DNA of 64,000 bases, from the NCBI RefSeq assembly GCF_000733855.1, contig NZ_JPOJ01000001.1:1860001-1924000 (forward strand), in the 5' to 3' direction. This document shows, piece after piece, positions 8,874 to 17,556 of this stretch. Below the pieces are notes generated by a model. That model did no database searches, was not told the DNA's origin, and was given only the letters and a program-made list of their open reading frames with translations. Origin of the DNA: Methylomicrobium agile (GTDB taxonomy: Bacteria; Pseudomonadota; Gammaproteobacteria; Methylococcales; Methylomonadaceae). How positions within the stretch are numbered: the stretch's first letter is position 1; every line of letters begins with the position of its first letter. The position numbers and the translations under genes are program-made.

Positions 8874-9724
8874 GATAGTGTCGTCATAAGATAGCTGTCC
8901 ACAGGGCGATGCACCGGATCTGCACAGCGGCCAGGAACGATGCGGTGTTCTTGGCATAGCGTGTGGCAATACCTCGCCAGCGCTTGAGGTGCAAGAACGC
9001 GTTTTCTACTAAATGCCGCAGTTTGTACAGGTCGCGATCGTAGTCGCGGGGTTGTTTTCGATTGCGGCGTGGCGGAATGACCACCGTCATCTGATTTGCT
9101 TCGGCTTGGGCTACGATAGCATCGCTATCGTAGCCTTTGTCCGCCAATAAGTACTGAGCATCCACGCCTTCGATCAAGGCTGAAGCCTGCGAACAATCTG
9201 CTGTGGTACCTGCTGTAATAAGGATTCTGACCGGCATACCATGCGCATCCACGGCCAGATGTATCTTACTGTTGAGCCCCCTTTTGTGACCGCCATGCCC
9301 TGATTGCCGCCTTGCGCGCCGGTCGCATGCGGATGGACTTTGATGTGGCTGGCATCAATCATCAACCATTCATAGTCGGGTTCGGTGACCAACTGTTCCA
9401 ACAGGGCTTCCCAGACGCCGTGATCTCGCCAACGGCAAAACCGGCGATGGGTGTTCTTCCAATCGCCATAGTCAGGTGGCAGGTCGCGCCATGGCGCACC
9501 GGTACGCAAAATCCAGAAGACCGCATTGATAAACAAGCGGTTGTCTCGCGCTTTTCCGCCCCAGGCCCCGGCACGGCCGGGCAGATGGGGTTCCAGTAAG
9601 CTCCAAACCGTATCGGAAATGTCATGGCGGCGGTGGGCAGGTTGGGACATGGCTCTTTAATCTCATCAGCAACGACAATCTCCGTATTATACCTGACAAA
9701 GACTTATCTTGTGACGACACTATC
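8874..9724 (-). mobile_element. complete IS5-family insertion sequence (851 bp, IS427-like)
   Basis: Terminal inverted repeats start GATAGTGTCGTCA and match at 19 of the first 20 positions at the two ends (8874 rightward and 9724 leftward). They are flanked on both sides by TA (8872-8873 and 9725-9726), a 2-bp target duplication typical of this group. The element encodes one transposase in two overlapping frames. It is inserted between the promoter side of the glycosylation operon and the terminator of rplM-rpsI. No truncation is visible and it may still be active. Confidence 0.93.
8884..9650 (-). CDS. IS5-family transposase made by -1 frameshift (two frames)
   Basis: DDE transposase split in two overlapping frames: the N-terminal frame runs 9650 to 9174 and the C-terminal frame ends at 8884. 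The frames join at A4G5 (9277-9285), where reading one base back continues the protein as TKGGLNSKIHLAVDAHG. The fused product is about 255 residues, the normal size. Catalytic residues are spread over both frames: first Asp in MIDASHIKVH, second Asp in LLADKGYDSDA, and Glu in LVENAFLHLKRWRG. Programmed frameshifting is common in the IS427 group, so this is more likely regulation than decay. The unshifted N-terminal frame alone would give a 158-residue protein lacking two catalytic residues. Confidence 0.9.
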
Positions 9725-9750
9725 TAGTTTTTCGGTAATTTCAAGCAATA

Positions 9751-9785
9751 AAAAAGGCTGCATCCGAATGAAATGCAGCCTTTTT
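9751..9785 (-). terminator. intrinsic terminator of rplM-rpsI
   Basis: Hairpin AGGCTGCAT / ATGCAGCCT with A-tracts on one side and T-tracts on the other, so it can act in both directions. It lies 38 bases beyond the rpsI stop and 26 bases from the IS right end. Confidence 0.9.
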
Positions 9786-9823
9786 CGATGAGCGGCCGGG
9801 CCACCCGCAAGATGCCCGAAAGC

Positions 9824-10216
9824 TTAACGTTTGGAGTATTGCGGACGTTTTCTGGCTTTGTGCAAGCCGACTTTCTTGCGTTCGACCACGCGCGAGTCGC
9901 GGGTGACGTAGCCTGCCTTACGCAGGGCTTGGCGCAAGGTTTCGTCGTATTCCATCAGGGCGCGGGTCAGGCCATGACGGATCGCACCGGCCTGGCCGGA
10001 TGGGCCGCCGCCTTTGACGACCACGTTGACGTCGAATTCGCCTTCCATCTTCACGCATTCCAGCGGTTGACGGGAGACCATCTGATCGGTCTTGCGGCCG
10101 AAGTATTCTTCGATCGATTTTTGGTTGATAGTGATTTTGCCGGTGCCTTTGGTGGCGTAAACCCGTGCTACTGCACTTTTACGACGACCTGTTCCGTAAT
10201 ATTGAGCTGCTGCCAT
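9824..10216 (-). CDS. rpsI: 30S ribosomal protein S9
   Basis: 130-residue S9. The N-terminal [15 protein letters not shown], the central [15 protein letters not shown] and the C-terminal [17 protein letters not shown] are diagnostic; the basic tail reaches the ribosomal P site. It is the second gene of the rplM-rpsI operon, with 11 bases between genes, and is followed by an intrinsic terminator. Confidence 0.99.
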   Translation of the reverse strand: MAAAQYYGTGRRKSAVARVYATKGTGKITINQKSIEEYFGRKTDQMVSRQPLECVKMEGEFDVNVVVKGGGPSGQAGAIRHGLTRALMEYDETLRQALRKAGYVTRDSRVVERKKVGLHKARKRPQYSKR

Positions 10217-10227
10217 GGGTTACTCGC

Positions 10228-10656
10228 TTAAAATTCTAAAACTTTGGGCTGTTGCGCCTGATGATTGTGTTCCGGGCCCGAATAGACCTTCAACTTCTTG
10301 AACATCGCGCGGCCGAGCGGGTTGTTCGGCAGCATGCCTTTGACGGCGGTGGTCAGGATGCGGTCCGGGTAGGTTTTTCTCAATTTGCCGAGGCTGACGG
10401 TTTTCAGATTACCGATATAGCCGGTGTGGTGATGATACAGCTTGTCCTTTTCTTTGTTGCCGGTCACGCCGATTTTTTCGACATTCACGACAATGATGTA
10501 ATCCCCGGTATCCACATGCGGCGTATATTCGGGCTTGTGTTTGCCGCGCAGACGACGTGCAATCTCAGAAGCAAGACGGCCAAGCGTCTTCCCTTCCGCA
10601 TCAACCACGTACCAATCGCGCTTAACTTCTGCAGGTTTTGCACTAAATGTTTTCAT
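10228..10656 (-). CDS. rplM: 50S ribosomal protein L13
   Basis: 142-residue L13, an early-assembly protein of the large subunit. Diagnostic stretches are [17 protein letters not shown], the [16 protein letters not shown] region, and [20 protein letters not shown]. It is the first gene of rplM-rpsI, read from a good sigma-70-like promoter at 10703-10731. In E. coli L13 represses this operon through its leader RNA; that cannot be judged here. Confidence 0.99.
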   Translation of the reverse strand: MKTFSAKPAEVKRDWYVVDAEGKTLGRLASEIARRLRGKHKPEYTPHVDTGDYIIVVNVEKIGVTGNKEKDKLYHHHTGYIGNLKTVSLGKLRKTYPDRILTTAVKGMLPNNPLGRAMFKKLKVYSGPEHNHQAQQPKVLEF

Positions 10657-10702
10657 CGTAAGTTCGGTCTTGCTTTTAAAGGAACAATAAAAAAGACTGC
10701 GA

Positions 10703-10731
10703 ATTCTACTAAATTGTCAACGAGTTTTCAA
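10703..10731 (-). promoter_or_regulatory. sigma-70-type promoter of rplM-rpsI
   Basis: On the minus strand: -35 TTGAAA (10726-10731), a 17-base spacer, then -10 TAGAAT (10703-10708). It lies about 47 bases upstream of the rplM ATG. It is the best promoter match noticed in the window. Confidence 0.7.
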
Positions 10732-10789
10732 GCTGATTTGCGCTTTAACCGATCGTAAAAGGCCGAAATGTCGGCAATAATTCTGAAAA

Positions 10790-10894
10790 TCACTCGTCCT
10801 GTTCGGCGTTGTCGTCCAGTTCCAGCCACATGGCGTTGATCACCGCCAGCGCGCAGGCCAAGCTCACACCCAATATCCAAGCGAAATACCACAT
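10790..10894 (-). CDS. cydX: cytochrome bd oxidase small subunit CydX
   Basis: A 34-residue protein starting MWYFAWILGVSLACALAVIN and ending in an acidic tail (WLELDDNAEQDE). This is the single-helix CydX/YbgT family, which stabilises the haems of cytochrome bd. The short N-terminal MWYFAWILG and the length agree with the family. AGGAGGTG sits just before the ATG, and the gene begins 10 bases after the cydB stop, the usual place for cydX. It is too short for ordinary gene calling. Confidence 0.93.
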   Translation of the reverse strand: MWYFAWILGVSLACALAVINAMWLELDDNAEQDE

Positions 10895-10904
10895 GATGCA
10901 CCTC

Positions 10905-12044
10905 CTAATAAAGCGTATGTTCGTTGCCGCGGATGTGCTCCACCGTCACCTTGCCGCGCAATACCCGGTATACCCAGATCGTATAAGCCAGCACGATCGG
11001 CATCAGCACTGCCGTGGCGGCCAGCAGCAATTGCAGCGTGTACTGGCTCGAACTTGCGTCCCAGACCGTCAGGCTGCTGTGCGGATGGGTGTTCGACGGC
11101 ATGATGAACGGAAACATCGAACCGCCCGCCGTCACGACCGCGCCGATCACCATCAGGCTGCTGACCACGAATGCCGACCCGTGACGGTTTCCCGCGCTGC
11201 ACTTGACGACCAGCCAGGAACCGGCCAGTACGACTGCAGGCGCCGCGGCCAGCCAGGGAAAGAGGCGGTAATTGTTCAGCCATAGGCCCGGCGCCTTGAC
11301 GACCGTTTTGGCCAAGGGGTTTGCGGCTATGGAGGTGTCGATCGGCGAAACGATCCGGTAGCCATCCACGTCGAGTCCGACCCAGACGCCGGCCAGTACG
11401 AAACCGGCCGCGAATAGCGGGCTGCTCCGGCGGATCACCCGCAGCGCGCGCTCCGCCAGTGCGCCTTCGGTGCGCCAGTGCAAAAACACCGCCCCGTGCA
11501 ACGTGAACAGGGCGACGCCGGTGGCGGCGCACAGCAGCGGAAAAGGCCGGAACAAGTCCCAGAAGCCGCCCGAGTAAACCGATCGCAGTTCATCGGTGAG
11601 CTGGAACGGCAGGCCCACGATCAGGTTGCCGGCCGCGAGGCTCAGTACCGTCGCCGGCACCAGGCCGCCGACGAACAAGGCCCAGTCCCAGGCATTGCGC
11701 CAGCGCGGATCCGGCAGCTTGCTCCGGTAGTCGAACCCGACCGGGCGCAAAAACAACGCGAACAGCAGCACCAGCAAGCCGGTATAAAGCCCCGAGAAAA
11801 ATGCCGCGTATACGATCGACCAGGCGCCGAAACTGATGCCGCCCAGGGTGATCAGCCAGGTCTGGCTGCCTTCCCAGGTTGGCCCGATCGTATTCAGCAT
11901 AACCCGGCGTTCGTCGTCGGTCTTGCCGACGAACGGCAGCAGGATGCCGATGCCGAAGTCGAAACCGTCCAGAACCGCGAAGCCGCACACCAGAAAGACC
12001 AGAATGCCCCACCAGATCAGCCGCAAAATTTCGAAATCAAGCAT
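10905..12044 (-). CDS. cydB: cytochrome bd ubiquinol oxidase subunit II
   Basis: CydB, 379 residues, eight or nine membrane helices. The typical N-terminus (EILRLIWWGILVFLVCGFAVLDGFDFGIG) and the downstream RRVMLNTIGPTWEGSQTWLI identify it. I place the start at 12044 (MLDFEIL), because its ATG overlaps the cydA stop by 8 bases. The 18-base longer frame from 12062 would run further into cydA. Subunit II pairs with CydA to form the quinol oxidase. It is the third gene of cydP-A-B-X. Confidence 0.96.
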   Translation of the reverse strand: MLDFEILRLIWWGILVFLVCGFAVLDGFDFGIGILLPFVGKTDDERRVMLNTIGPTWEGSQTWLITLGGISFGAWSIVYAAFFSGLYTGLLVLLFALFLRPVGFDYRSKLPDPRWRNAWDWALFVGGLVPATVLSLAAGNLIVGLPFQLTDELRSVYSGGFWDLFRPFPLLCAATGVALFTLHGAVFLHWRTEGALAERALRVIRRSSPLFAAGFVLAGVWVGLDVDGYRIVSPIDTSIAANPLAKTVVKAPGLWLNNYRLFPWLAAAPAVVLAGSWLVVKCSAGNRHGSAFVVSSLMVIGAVVTAGGSMFPFIMPSNTHPHSSLTVWDASSSQYTLQLLLAATAVLMPIVLAYTIWVYRVLRGKVTVEHIRGNEHTLY

Positions 12045-13599
12045 GGCCTTGCTCCCGTTCAAAATGATAGCGGCCGGTATGCAGGCTACTCGGTCCCTGG
12101 CGGATGTATTTGACCATCAGTAACAATTCGATGACCAGCAGCACCGTATAGAAAAACCCGAAACCCGCCAGGCTCAGATACAGTTGCTCGGCACTGAGGC
12201 TCGAACTGCTCAGATGGGTCGGCAGAATTTCGGCGATGGTCCAGGGCTGCCGGCCGTATTCGGCCACCACCCAGCCCAGTTCGGAAGCGATCCACGGCAG
12301 CGGAATGCCGTAAAACGCCAAGCGCAGCAGCCAGCGTTGGGCATGCGCGGTGTGTTTGGCATTGAAATAAAATGCCGCCGCGAAGATGAACAGCATCGCG
12401 ACGCCACAAAACACCATGATCCGGAAACTCCAGAAAATCGGCGCGACTTTCGGCACCGACCGGCGGGTCGCGGTTTCGATCTGCTCCTCTGTCGCATCGA
12501 CGACGTTCGGCGCATAGCGTTTCAGCAACAAGCCGTAGCCGAGATCGGCCTTATGAGTCTCGAAAAGCGCTTTGGCGGCGGCGTTGTTTTTATCCTGGCG
12601 GATGATCTGCAGGTTTTCGTACGCAATGATTCCGTTCTTGATCCGTTCGCGATTCGTATTCAGTATCTCCTTTAGTCCGAGTACCGGCTCGTCGACCGAG
12701 CGCGTGGCGATCAGGCCCATCACCCAGGGAAATTTGACCGCGTAGTCGGTGTGCATCGTTTCCTCGTTCGGAAAACCGATCAGCGTGAACGATGCCGGCG
12801 GCTTTTCGGTTTCCCACTCGGCTTCGATCGCGGCGAGCTTGACTTTTTGCACTTCGCCGACCGTATAGCCGCTTTCGTCGCCGAGCACGATCACCGACAG
12901 TACCGAGGCCAGGCCGAAGCCGGCCGCGATCCGGAACGAGCGCCGCGCAAAGGCGCTGTCGCGGTCTTTCAGCAGGTAATAAGCGCTGATCCCGAGCACG
13001 AACATCGAGCCGGTCACATAACCCGCCGCCACCGTATGCACGAACTTGACCTGCGCGACCGGGCTGAAAAACAGATCTTCGAAACTGCTCAGCTCCATCC
13101 GCATCCTGTCGTAGTTGAAGGCGGCACCGACCGGATGCTGCATCCAGGCGTTCGCGATCAGAATCCACAGTGCCGACAGGCTGGTGCCCAGGGCCAACAG
13201 CCAGGTCGTGCACAAATGCTGCAATTTGCCGAGCTTGTCCCAGCCGAAGAAGAACAAACCCACGAAGGTCGATTCGAGGAAGAACGCCATCATGCCTTCG
13301 ATCGCCAGCGGCACGCCGAAAATATCGCCGACATAGTGCGAGTAATAAGCCCAGTTGGTGCCGAATTGAAATTCGAGCGTAATGCCGGTCATTATGCCCA
13401 TCGCGAAATTGATCGCGAACAGCTTGCCCCAGAAGCGGGTCATGTCCTTGTAAATCAGCCGGCCGGTCATCACATAGACCGACTCCATGATCGCCAGCAA
13501 AAACGATAGCCCGAGCGTCAACGGCACGAATAGAAAATGATACATTGCGGTCAGCGCGAATTGCAGCCGCGACAGTTCGACGACCTCATCGACAATCAT
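12037..13599 (-). CDS. cydA: cytochrome bd ubiquinol oxidase subunit I
   Basis: CydA of 520 residues, close to the 522 of E. coli, so it is the long Q-loop type. It oxidises quinol and reduces O2 at haems b558, b595 and d, without proton pumping but with high oxygen affinity. Visible motifs are the haem-ligand region LQFALTAMYHFLFVPLTLG, the quinol-binding segment KLAAIEAEWET, and GRQPWTIAEILPTHLS. The start codon overlaps the cydP stop by one base. A bd oxidase beside a caa3 oxidase suggests adaptation to changing oxygen supply, as expected for methanotrophs living at oxic-anoxic interfaces. Confidence 0.98.
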   Translation of the reverse strand: MIVDEVVELSRLQFALTAMYHFLFVPLTLGLSFLLAIMESVYVMTGRLIYKDMTRFWGKLFAINFAMGIMTGITLEFQFGTNWAYYSHYVGDIFGVPLAIEGMMAFFLESTFVGLFFFGWDKLGKLQHLCTTWLLALGTSLSALWILIANAWMQHPVGAAFNYDRMRMELSSFEDLFFSPVAQVKFVHTVAAGYVTGSMFVLGISAYYLLKDRDSAFARRSFRIAAGFGLASVLSVIVLGDESGYTVGEVQKVKLAAIEAEWETEKPPASFTLIGFPNEETMHTDYAVKFPWVMGLIATRSVDEPVLGLKEILNTNRERIKNGIIAYENLQIIRQDKNNAAAKALFETHKADLGYGLLLKRYAPNVVDATEEQIETATRRSVPKVAPIFWSFRIMVFCGVAMLFIFAAAFYFNAKHTAHAQRWLLRLAFYGIPLPWIASELGWVVAEYGRQPWTIAEILPTHLSSSSLSAEQLYLSLAGFGFFYTVLLVIELLLMVKYIRQGPSSLHTGRYHFEREQGHA

Positions 13600-13820
13600 C
13601 AGGGTTTCTCCTGTAAACGGTTCATTGAAGGATTCAGCAGGGCTTGCGCTACGCTGCCCGCATCAACCGGAACTTTCTTCCCCGCGAAAAAAGCCCACCA
13701 TAAAATGCCCAGCAAACAAAATTTGATACATAGCGCTATCGAAAGATCGCGCGCCAAATCGGCATTGCCGGAGCCGTCCGGTTTTTTACGGCGGCGAAAT
13801 AACCCCTGAAGTTTCGGCAT
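13599..13820 (-). CDS. cydP: CydP-like small protein of cytochrome bd operon
   Basis: A 73-residue protein with a basic N-terminus (RRRKKP), one membrane helix (SIALCIKFCLLGILWWAFF) and a short soluble tail. Size, topology and position directly before cydA match the putative small subunit family CydP. It shares one base with the cydA start (TGATG), so translation is coupled. Its role in the oxidase is not firmly established. Confidence 0.8.
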   Translation of the reverse strand: MPKLQGLFRRRKKPDGSGNADLARDLSIALCIKFCLLGILWWAFFAGKKVPVDAGSVAQALLNPSMNRLQEKP

Positions 13821-14268
13821 GGCGAGTCTCGAATGGATTTTCAGCGTAACTTACCGAAGACAAAATCGGCTGCGAGGCGTTCAGTGCAAATTCGGCTCCC
13901 GACGTAAAGCCGCAGCCGGCAAAAAAGGGCCTTCTCCTTCGCGGACGGAGCCATTCCGGAGAAGGCGAGGATGAGGATGACGAATAAGCATTGGCTTTGC
14001 TCTCGAAGAAACATAATGCAAGGGTCATGCCACGATTCCGGAATCCCGGTTTTCGCCGCCGGCCTTCGTGCGAGGCAGGTTTTTTGCGGACGTTTTGTTT
14101 CGATGATGTTTCTTGTGAAACGTAATCTTGTTTCAATACGAGAAATGAAACCGAGCCGGCGGTTCTGTTCTCCAGTGCAGAGCGTATCGGATTCGCCGCC
14201 GCGAGACACCCCCGGAGCGTATCGCCATGCCCGACGCTTCGTCGGAGGCGCCGGGTTGGAACGAAAAA
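13821..14268. other. intergenic region without a supported gene
   Basis: Short frames on both strands here lack recognisable protein features. The region lies upstream of the cyd operon and downstream of the DUF2721 gene, both on the minus strand, so it should hold the cyd promoter. No convincing -35/-10 pair was found. It contains one terminator-like hairpin, listed separately. Confidence 0.6.
13919..13967 (-). terminator. possible intrinsic terminator, minus strand
   Basis: Stem GGAGAAGGC / GCCTTCTCC (13958-13966 with 13929-13937) followed on the minus strand by CCTTTTTT. It would end transcripts coming from the DUF2721 gene. The loop is 20 bases, longer than usual, which lowers confidence. 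Confidence 0.5.
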
Positions 14269-14700
14269 CTAAAGCTTCCGAACCTCAATCACCCCGGTTG
14301 CCAACGCGATCTCGCGAAGAAAACACAACAGGCCGCCGATCAGCGTTAGCATCGCCGCGACGAAAAGCAGTGCCACCGTACCCGACAGATCCGCGCGCAA
14401 CTCGGCGCCGATGAACAGCGCCGCGATCGACAGGCAGATGCACAGGGCCGAGACGGTGCATAAGGAGATTGCCCAATGGTTCCAGAGCGCCCGCTGCGAC
14501 AAGGTGCGCATCTCGTCATGGTGCTGCCGCAGCGCATCGCCTTCCATTTTGTTCAGCAGACGGTAACGGTCCACCACCCGGCCGAGACGTCCGGCAAGCA
14601 CGCTCAAGATCGAGCCGATGCCGGTCAGCAGAAAGACCGGGGCAACGGCTTGCTGAATCGCATGGGCAACGGGGGGGATATTGTTGGCTAGGGCATCCAC
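14269..14700 (-). CDS. DUF2721 membrane protein
   Basis: A 143-residue membrane protein with three hydrophobic helices. The N-terminal AIQQAVAPVFLLTGIGSILSV, then AGRLGRVVDRYRLL, is the DUF2721 signature. Function is unknown. It is a single gene with no conserved neighbour here. A terminator-like hairpin lies about 300 bases downstream. Confidence 0.85.
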   Translation of the reverse strand: MDALANNIPPVAHAIQQAVAPVFLLTGIGSILSVLAGRLGRVVDRYRLLNKMEGDALRQHHDEMRTLSQRALWNHWAISLCTVSALCICLSIAALFIGAELRADLSGTVALLFVAAMLTLIGGLLCFLREIALATGVIEVRKL

Positions 14701-14949
14701 TGGGCTTTCCTCAAAAGGCAGACGGTTCGGAAAAATCCGGTTGCCGGCAAGATAATGACAAAAATTGCTGCCGTCAAGCTGCCGCGGATTGGGCGGAATT
14801 CGGCGCGCAACCGCTGACCGTTATCGCGCCAAGGGTTTTACGGTCGTTTCTCCGGAACTTATCGAATCAACCGGGAAACCAAGGATACATTACCCGTCAC
14901 GTACGGGCTGTCTCGCGCGAATTGATGCTTTCCACCAAAGGAGCGCCGC

Positions 14950-15795
14950 ATGAAAAAGCTTCATCGAATCGTCAGAAAAGGCCAGTTTCACTGGGTCGGC
15001 GACGGATTTCCGGTGCGGACGCTGTTCTCTTACGCGACGCCCGACGCCGAGGTCAGCCCGTTTTTGCTGCTGGACTATGCCGGTCCCGCCGAATTTCCTC
15101 CCGCATCCAAACCCCGAGGCGTGGGATTCCATCCGCATCGCGGTTTCGAAACGGTCACGATCCTGTACCAGGGCGAGGTCGAACACCGCGACACCGCCGG
15201 CAATGGCGGTTTGATCGGCCCCGGCGAGGTGCAGTGGATGACCGCGGCAAAAGGGCTGATGCACCAGGAAATGCACTCGGCCGCGTTTACCCGGCAGGGA
15301 GGAACCTTCGAAGCGATACAGCTCTGGGTGAATTTGCCCGCCCAATACAAGCAAGTGGACCCGCATTATCAGGCGATCGCGAAGGCGCAGATTCCGGAAG
15401 TCAGGCTGGACGGGAAAGGCAGCCTGATCAGGGTGATCGCCGGCAGCTATCAGGACGTAAAAGGCCCGGCCGATACTTACACGCCGGTCAATTTATGGGA
15501 CCTCAGACTGTCGGCCGGACAAACTCTCGCCCTCGACCTGCCCGAAAACTACACGACGATCCTGCTTGCTCTGCACGGGTGCCTGCAAATCAACCGCGAA
15601 GCCATGCTGAACGAGGCGGAACTGGCCTTTTTCGAAAACCGGGGCGACCGTATCGAGCTGAACGCGGTTTCGGATTCGATACTGCTGGTGATGAACGGCG
15701 AGCCGATCGCCGAACCGATCGCGGGTTACGGACCGTTCGTAATGAATACCCAGGAGGAAATCCGGCAGGCGATGGCGGATTTCAATTACCGGTAA
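14950..15795 (+). CDS. pirin family protein (bicupin)
   Basis: A 281-residue bicupin. The N-terminal cupin has the metal-binding set of pirins: GVGFHPHRGFETVTI, then EVEHRDTAGN and GLMHQEMHS, which supply three His and one Glu. The C-terminal cupin is present but without that metal set, as usual. Some pirins are quercetinases and others are regulators; the sequence does not decide. GGAGCGCCGC precedes the ATG. It converges on the cytochrome cluster with 28 bases between stops. Confidence 0.92.
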   Translation: MKKLHRIVRKGQFHWVGDGFPVRTLFSYATPDAEVSPFLLLDYAGPAEFPPASKPRGVGFHPHRGFETVTILYQGEVEHRDTAGNGGLIGPGEVQWMTAAKGLMHQEMHSAAFTRQGGTFEAIQLWVNLPAQYKQVDPHYQAIAKAQIPEVRLDGKGSLIRVIAGSYQDVKGPADTYTPVNLWDLRLSAGQTLALDLPENYTTILLALHGCLQINREAMLNEAELAFFENRGDRIELNAVSDSILLVMNGEPIAEPIAGYGPFVMNTQEEIRQAMADFNYR

Positions 15796-15823
15796 CCGGG
15801 ATAACAAGCTCCGCAAAAGCCTG

Positions 15824-17107
15824 TCAGGGCGTTTTCCGCAAGGCACGGCGCAAAGTCGCCACCTGGCGGGTCGTGACCGGCGAAGCGGCATTACCCCAAC
15901 TGCTGCGGATGAAACTCAGCACTTCGGCTATTTGCCCGTCGGTAAATTTCGCGGCGAACCCCGGCATTTTATGGGGTTTCGGTGTGGCCACGGTTTTCGG
16001 GGGCTCGGCGCCTTCGAGCAGCAGCCGGATCAGCGAGGTCGGGTTGTCGGCCAGCACGAGCGAATTTCCGGCCAGTTTCGGAGTATGACCGGGCTTCCCT
16101 TCCCCCGTGAGCCGGTGGCATTTGGCGCAAAACGACGCATAGAGGCCCGCGCCCGGCCGTTCGACTTCGCCGCGTTGTAACGCCGCGAGCTTGACCGCGA
16201 CCTCCGGCCCCTCGGGCCGATACGAGGCGTCTTCGCCGCGGGCGGGAAGCGACTTCAAATAAAGAGCGATCGCTTTCAAGTCGTCGTCGCGCAGATACTG
16301 CATGCTGTTTTCGACCACGTCGGTCATGCTGCCGAACGCCATCGCGCCTCCGCCATGTCCGACCCGCAGAAATTCCACGATGTCCGCTTCCCGCCAGCGT
16401 CCGAGTCCGGAGGCCGGGTCTCCCCGGAGGTTCGACGCATACCAGTGGTTGATCACGGCACCGCTCAAATAATGCGGCGAGGCTTCCGAATAGGCTTTTT
16501 CCTGAAAGGCGAACCCGCGCGGCGTATGGCAGGCGCCGCAATGGCCGAGCGACTGCACCAGATAGGCACCGCGGTTCCACTCCGCACTCCGTTTTTCATT
16601 CGGCTTGAAGCGTGCGTGCTCGACGAAAGCCAAATCCCAGAAAAACAGGCCGACGCGCTGGTTAAACGGGAAAGGCAGCCGGGTTTCCGGCGGCGCGGAG
16701 CTGACCGGGCCGACTTCATGCATGAAATAATCGTAAAGCGCACGGATGTCTTCATCGCTGAGCGCGGTAAAGGATGTGTAAGGCATCGCGGGGTAGAGCC
16801 TCCTGCCGTCTTTGGCGATCCCGTCGCGGACCGCGCGCGTGAAATCGTCCAGCGTATAGCGGCCGATGCCGTGGACCGGATCCGGGGTGATATTGGTCGA
16901 ATAAATGATTCCGACAGGCGATTCGATCGGCAGCCCGCCCGCGTAAGGCGCCGCCTCCGGCCCGGCCGTATGGCAGGAAATACAGTCGCCGGCCTTGGCC
17001 AGATAGGCGCCCCGGCTCATGTCCGCCGCTTCGATCTGAGGGATCGCCGCCAGCCCGATGCACAGGGCCGCGCCGGCGGCGAAGAGGGTTGCGAATGACC
17101 GGTTCAT
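15824..17107 (-). CDS. triheme c-type cytochrome (dehydrogenase cytochrome subunit-like)
   Basis: Periplasmic cytochrome of 427 residues with signal peptide (cleaved near IEA-ADM) and three haem c motifs: CISCH (residues 42-46), CGACH near 190 and CAKCH near 325. The layout resembles the cytochrome subunits of membrane-bound alcohol and gluconate dehydrogenases. The start chosen is the ATG at 17107, which overlaps the preceding stop by one base. Lying at the end of the caa3 oxidase operon with no dehydrogenase gene, it probably feeds electrons to that oxidase; this is inference. Confidence 0.9.
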   Translation of the reverse strand: MNRSFATLFAAGAALCIGLAAIPQIEAADMSRGAYLAKAGDCISCHTAGPEAAPYAGGLPIESPVGIIYSTNITPDPVHGIGRYTLDDFTRAVRDGIAKDGRRLYPAMPYTSFTALSDEDIRALYDYFMHEVGPVSSAPPETRLPFPFNQRVGLFFWDLAFVEHARFKPNEKRSAEWNRGAYLVQSLGHCGACHTPRGFAFQEKAYSEASPHYLSGAVINHWYASNLRGDPASGLGRWREADIVEFLRVGHGGGAMAFGSMTDVVENSMQYLRDDDLKAIALYLKSLPARGEDASYRPEGPEVAVKLAALQRGEVERPGAGLYASFCAKCHRLTGEGKPGHTPKLAGNSLVLADNPTSLIRLLLEGAEPPKTVATPKPHKMPGFAAKFTDGQIAEVLSFIRSSWGNAASPVTTRQVATLRRALRKTP

Positions 17108-17547
17108 CACGACGGCGAGCCGCACGGCGGCACCAGCAATAGTGCGCAGGCATTGAAAATGACCGCCGCGATGAAGATAAAACTCGACATCAGGCCGAGC
17201 GTTGCCAAAAAGCGGTTCCGCGCTTTACCCGATTCGGAGGAAAATCCGCCGGTTCCGGGCGGCCGGCGCGCTGCCAGCCGCCACGCGCGCCAGCCCATGC
17301 TTCCCGAAAACAGCGCCAGGCCGATACAGGCCACATTGATCGCCGCGAGCAGCCAGGGCAACTCCGCCCAAAGCGGCGCGGACAGCGGCGTCCGGTAGGG
17401 ATAACAGGCATAAGCGGCCAGCGGCTCGCTCAGTACGAGCTGTGCCGTCCACGCCGCCGGCGCCCCGAACAAGCCCAGCAAGATACGCACTGTGCTCAGC
17501 CTGTTTTGCCGGCGAGCCGGAACTTCCAATTCGGATATCGGATTCAT
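17107..17547 (-). CDS. membrane protein of the caa3 oxidase cluster, unknown function
   Basis: A 146-residue protein with about four hydrophobic segments (LLGLFGAPAAWTAQLVL; LPWLLAAINVACIGLAL; LGLMSSFIFIAAVIFNACALLL). I do not recognise a named family with certainty. It lies 9 bases after the subunit III gene and overlaps the triheme cytochrome start by one base, so it is part of the operon. An assembly factor or accessory subunit is possible. Confidence 0.75.
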   Translation of the reverse strand: MNPISELEVPARRQNRLSTVRILLGLFGAPAAWTAQLVLSEPLAAYACYPYRTPLSAPLWAELPWLLAAINVACIGLALFSGSMGWRAWRLAARRPPGTGGFSSESGKARNRFLATLGLMSSFIFIAAVIFNACALLLVPPCGSPS

Positions 17548-17556
17548 CGTTCTTGA

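Noticed and set aside
13971-14414. Plus-strand frame between cydP and the DUF2721 gene
   Set aside because: It overlaps the DUF2721 gene on the other strand and has a basic, low-complexity composition typical of antisense frames.
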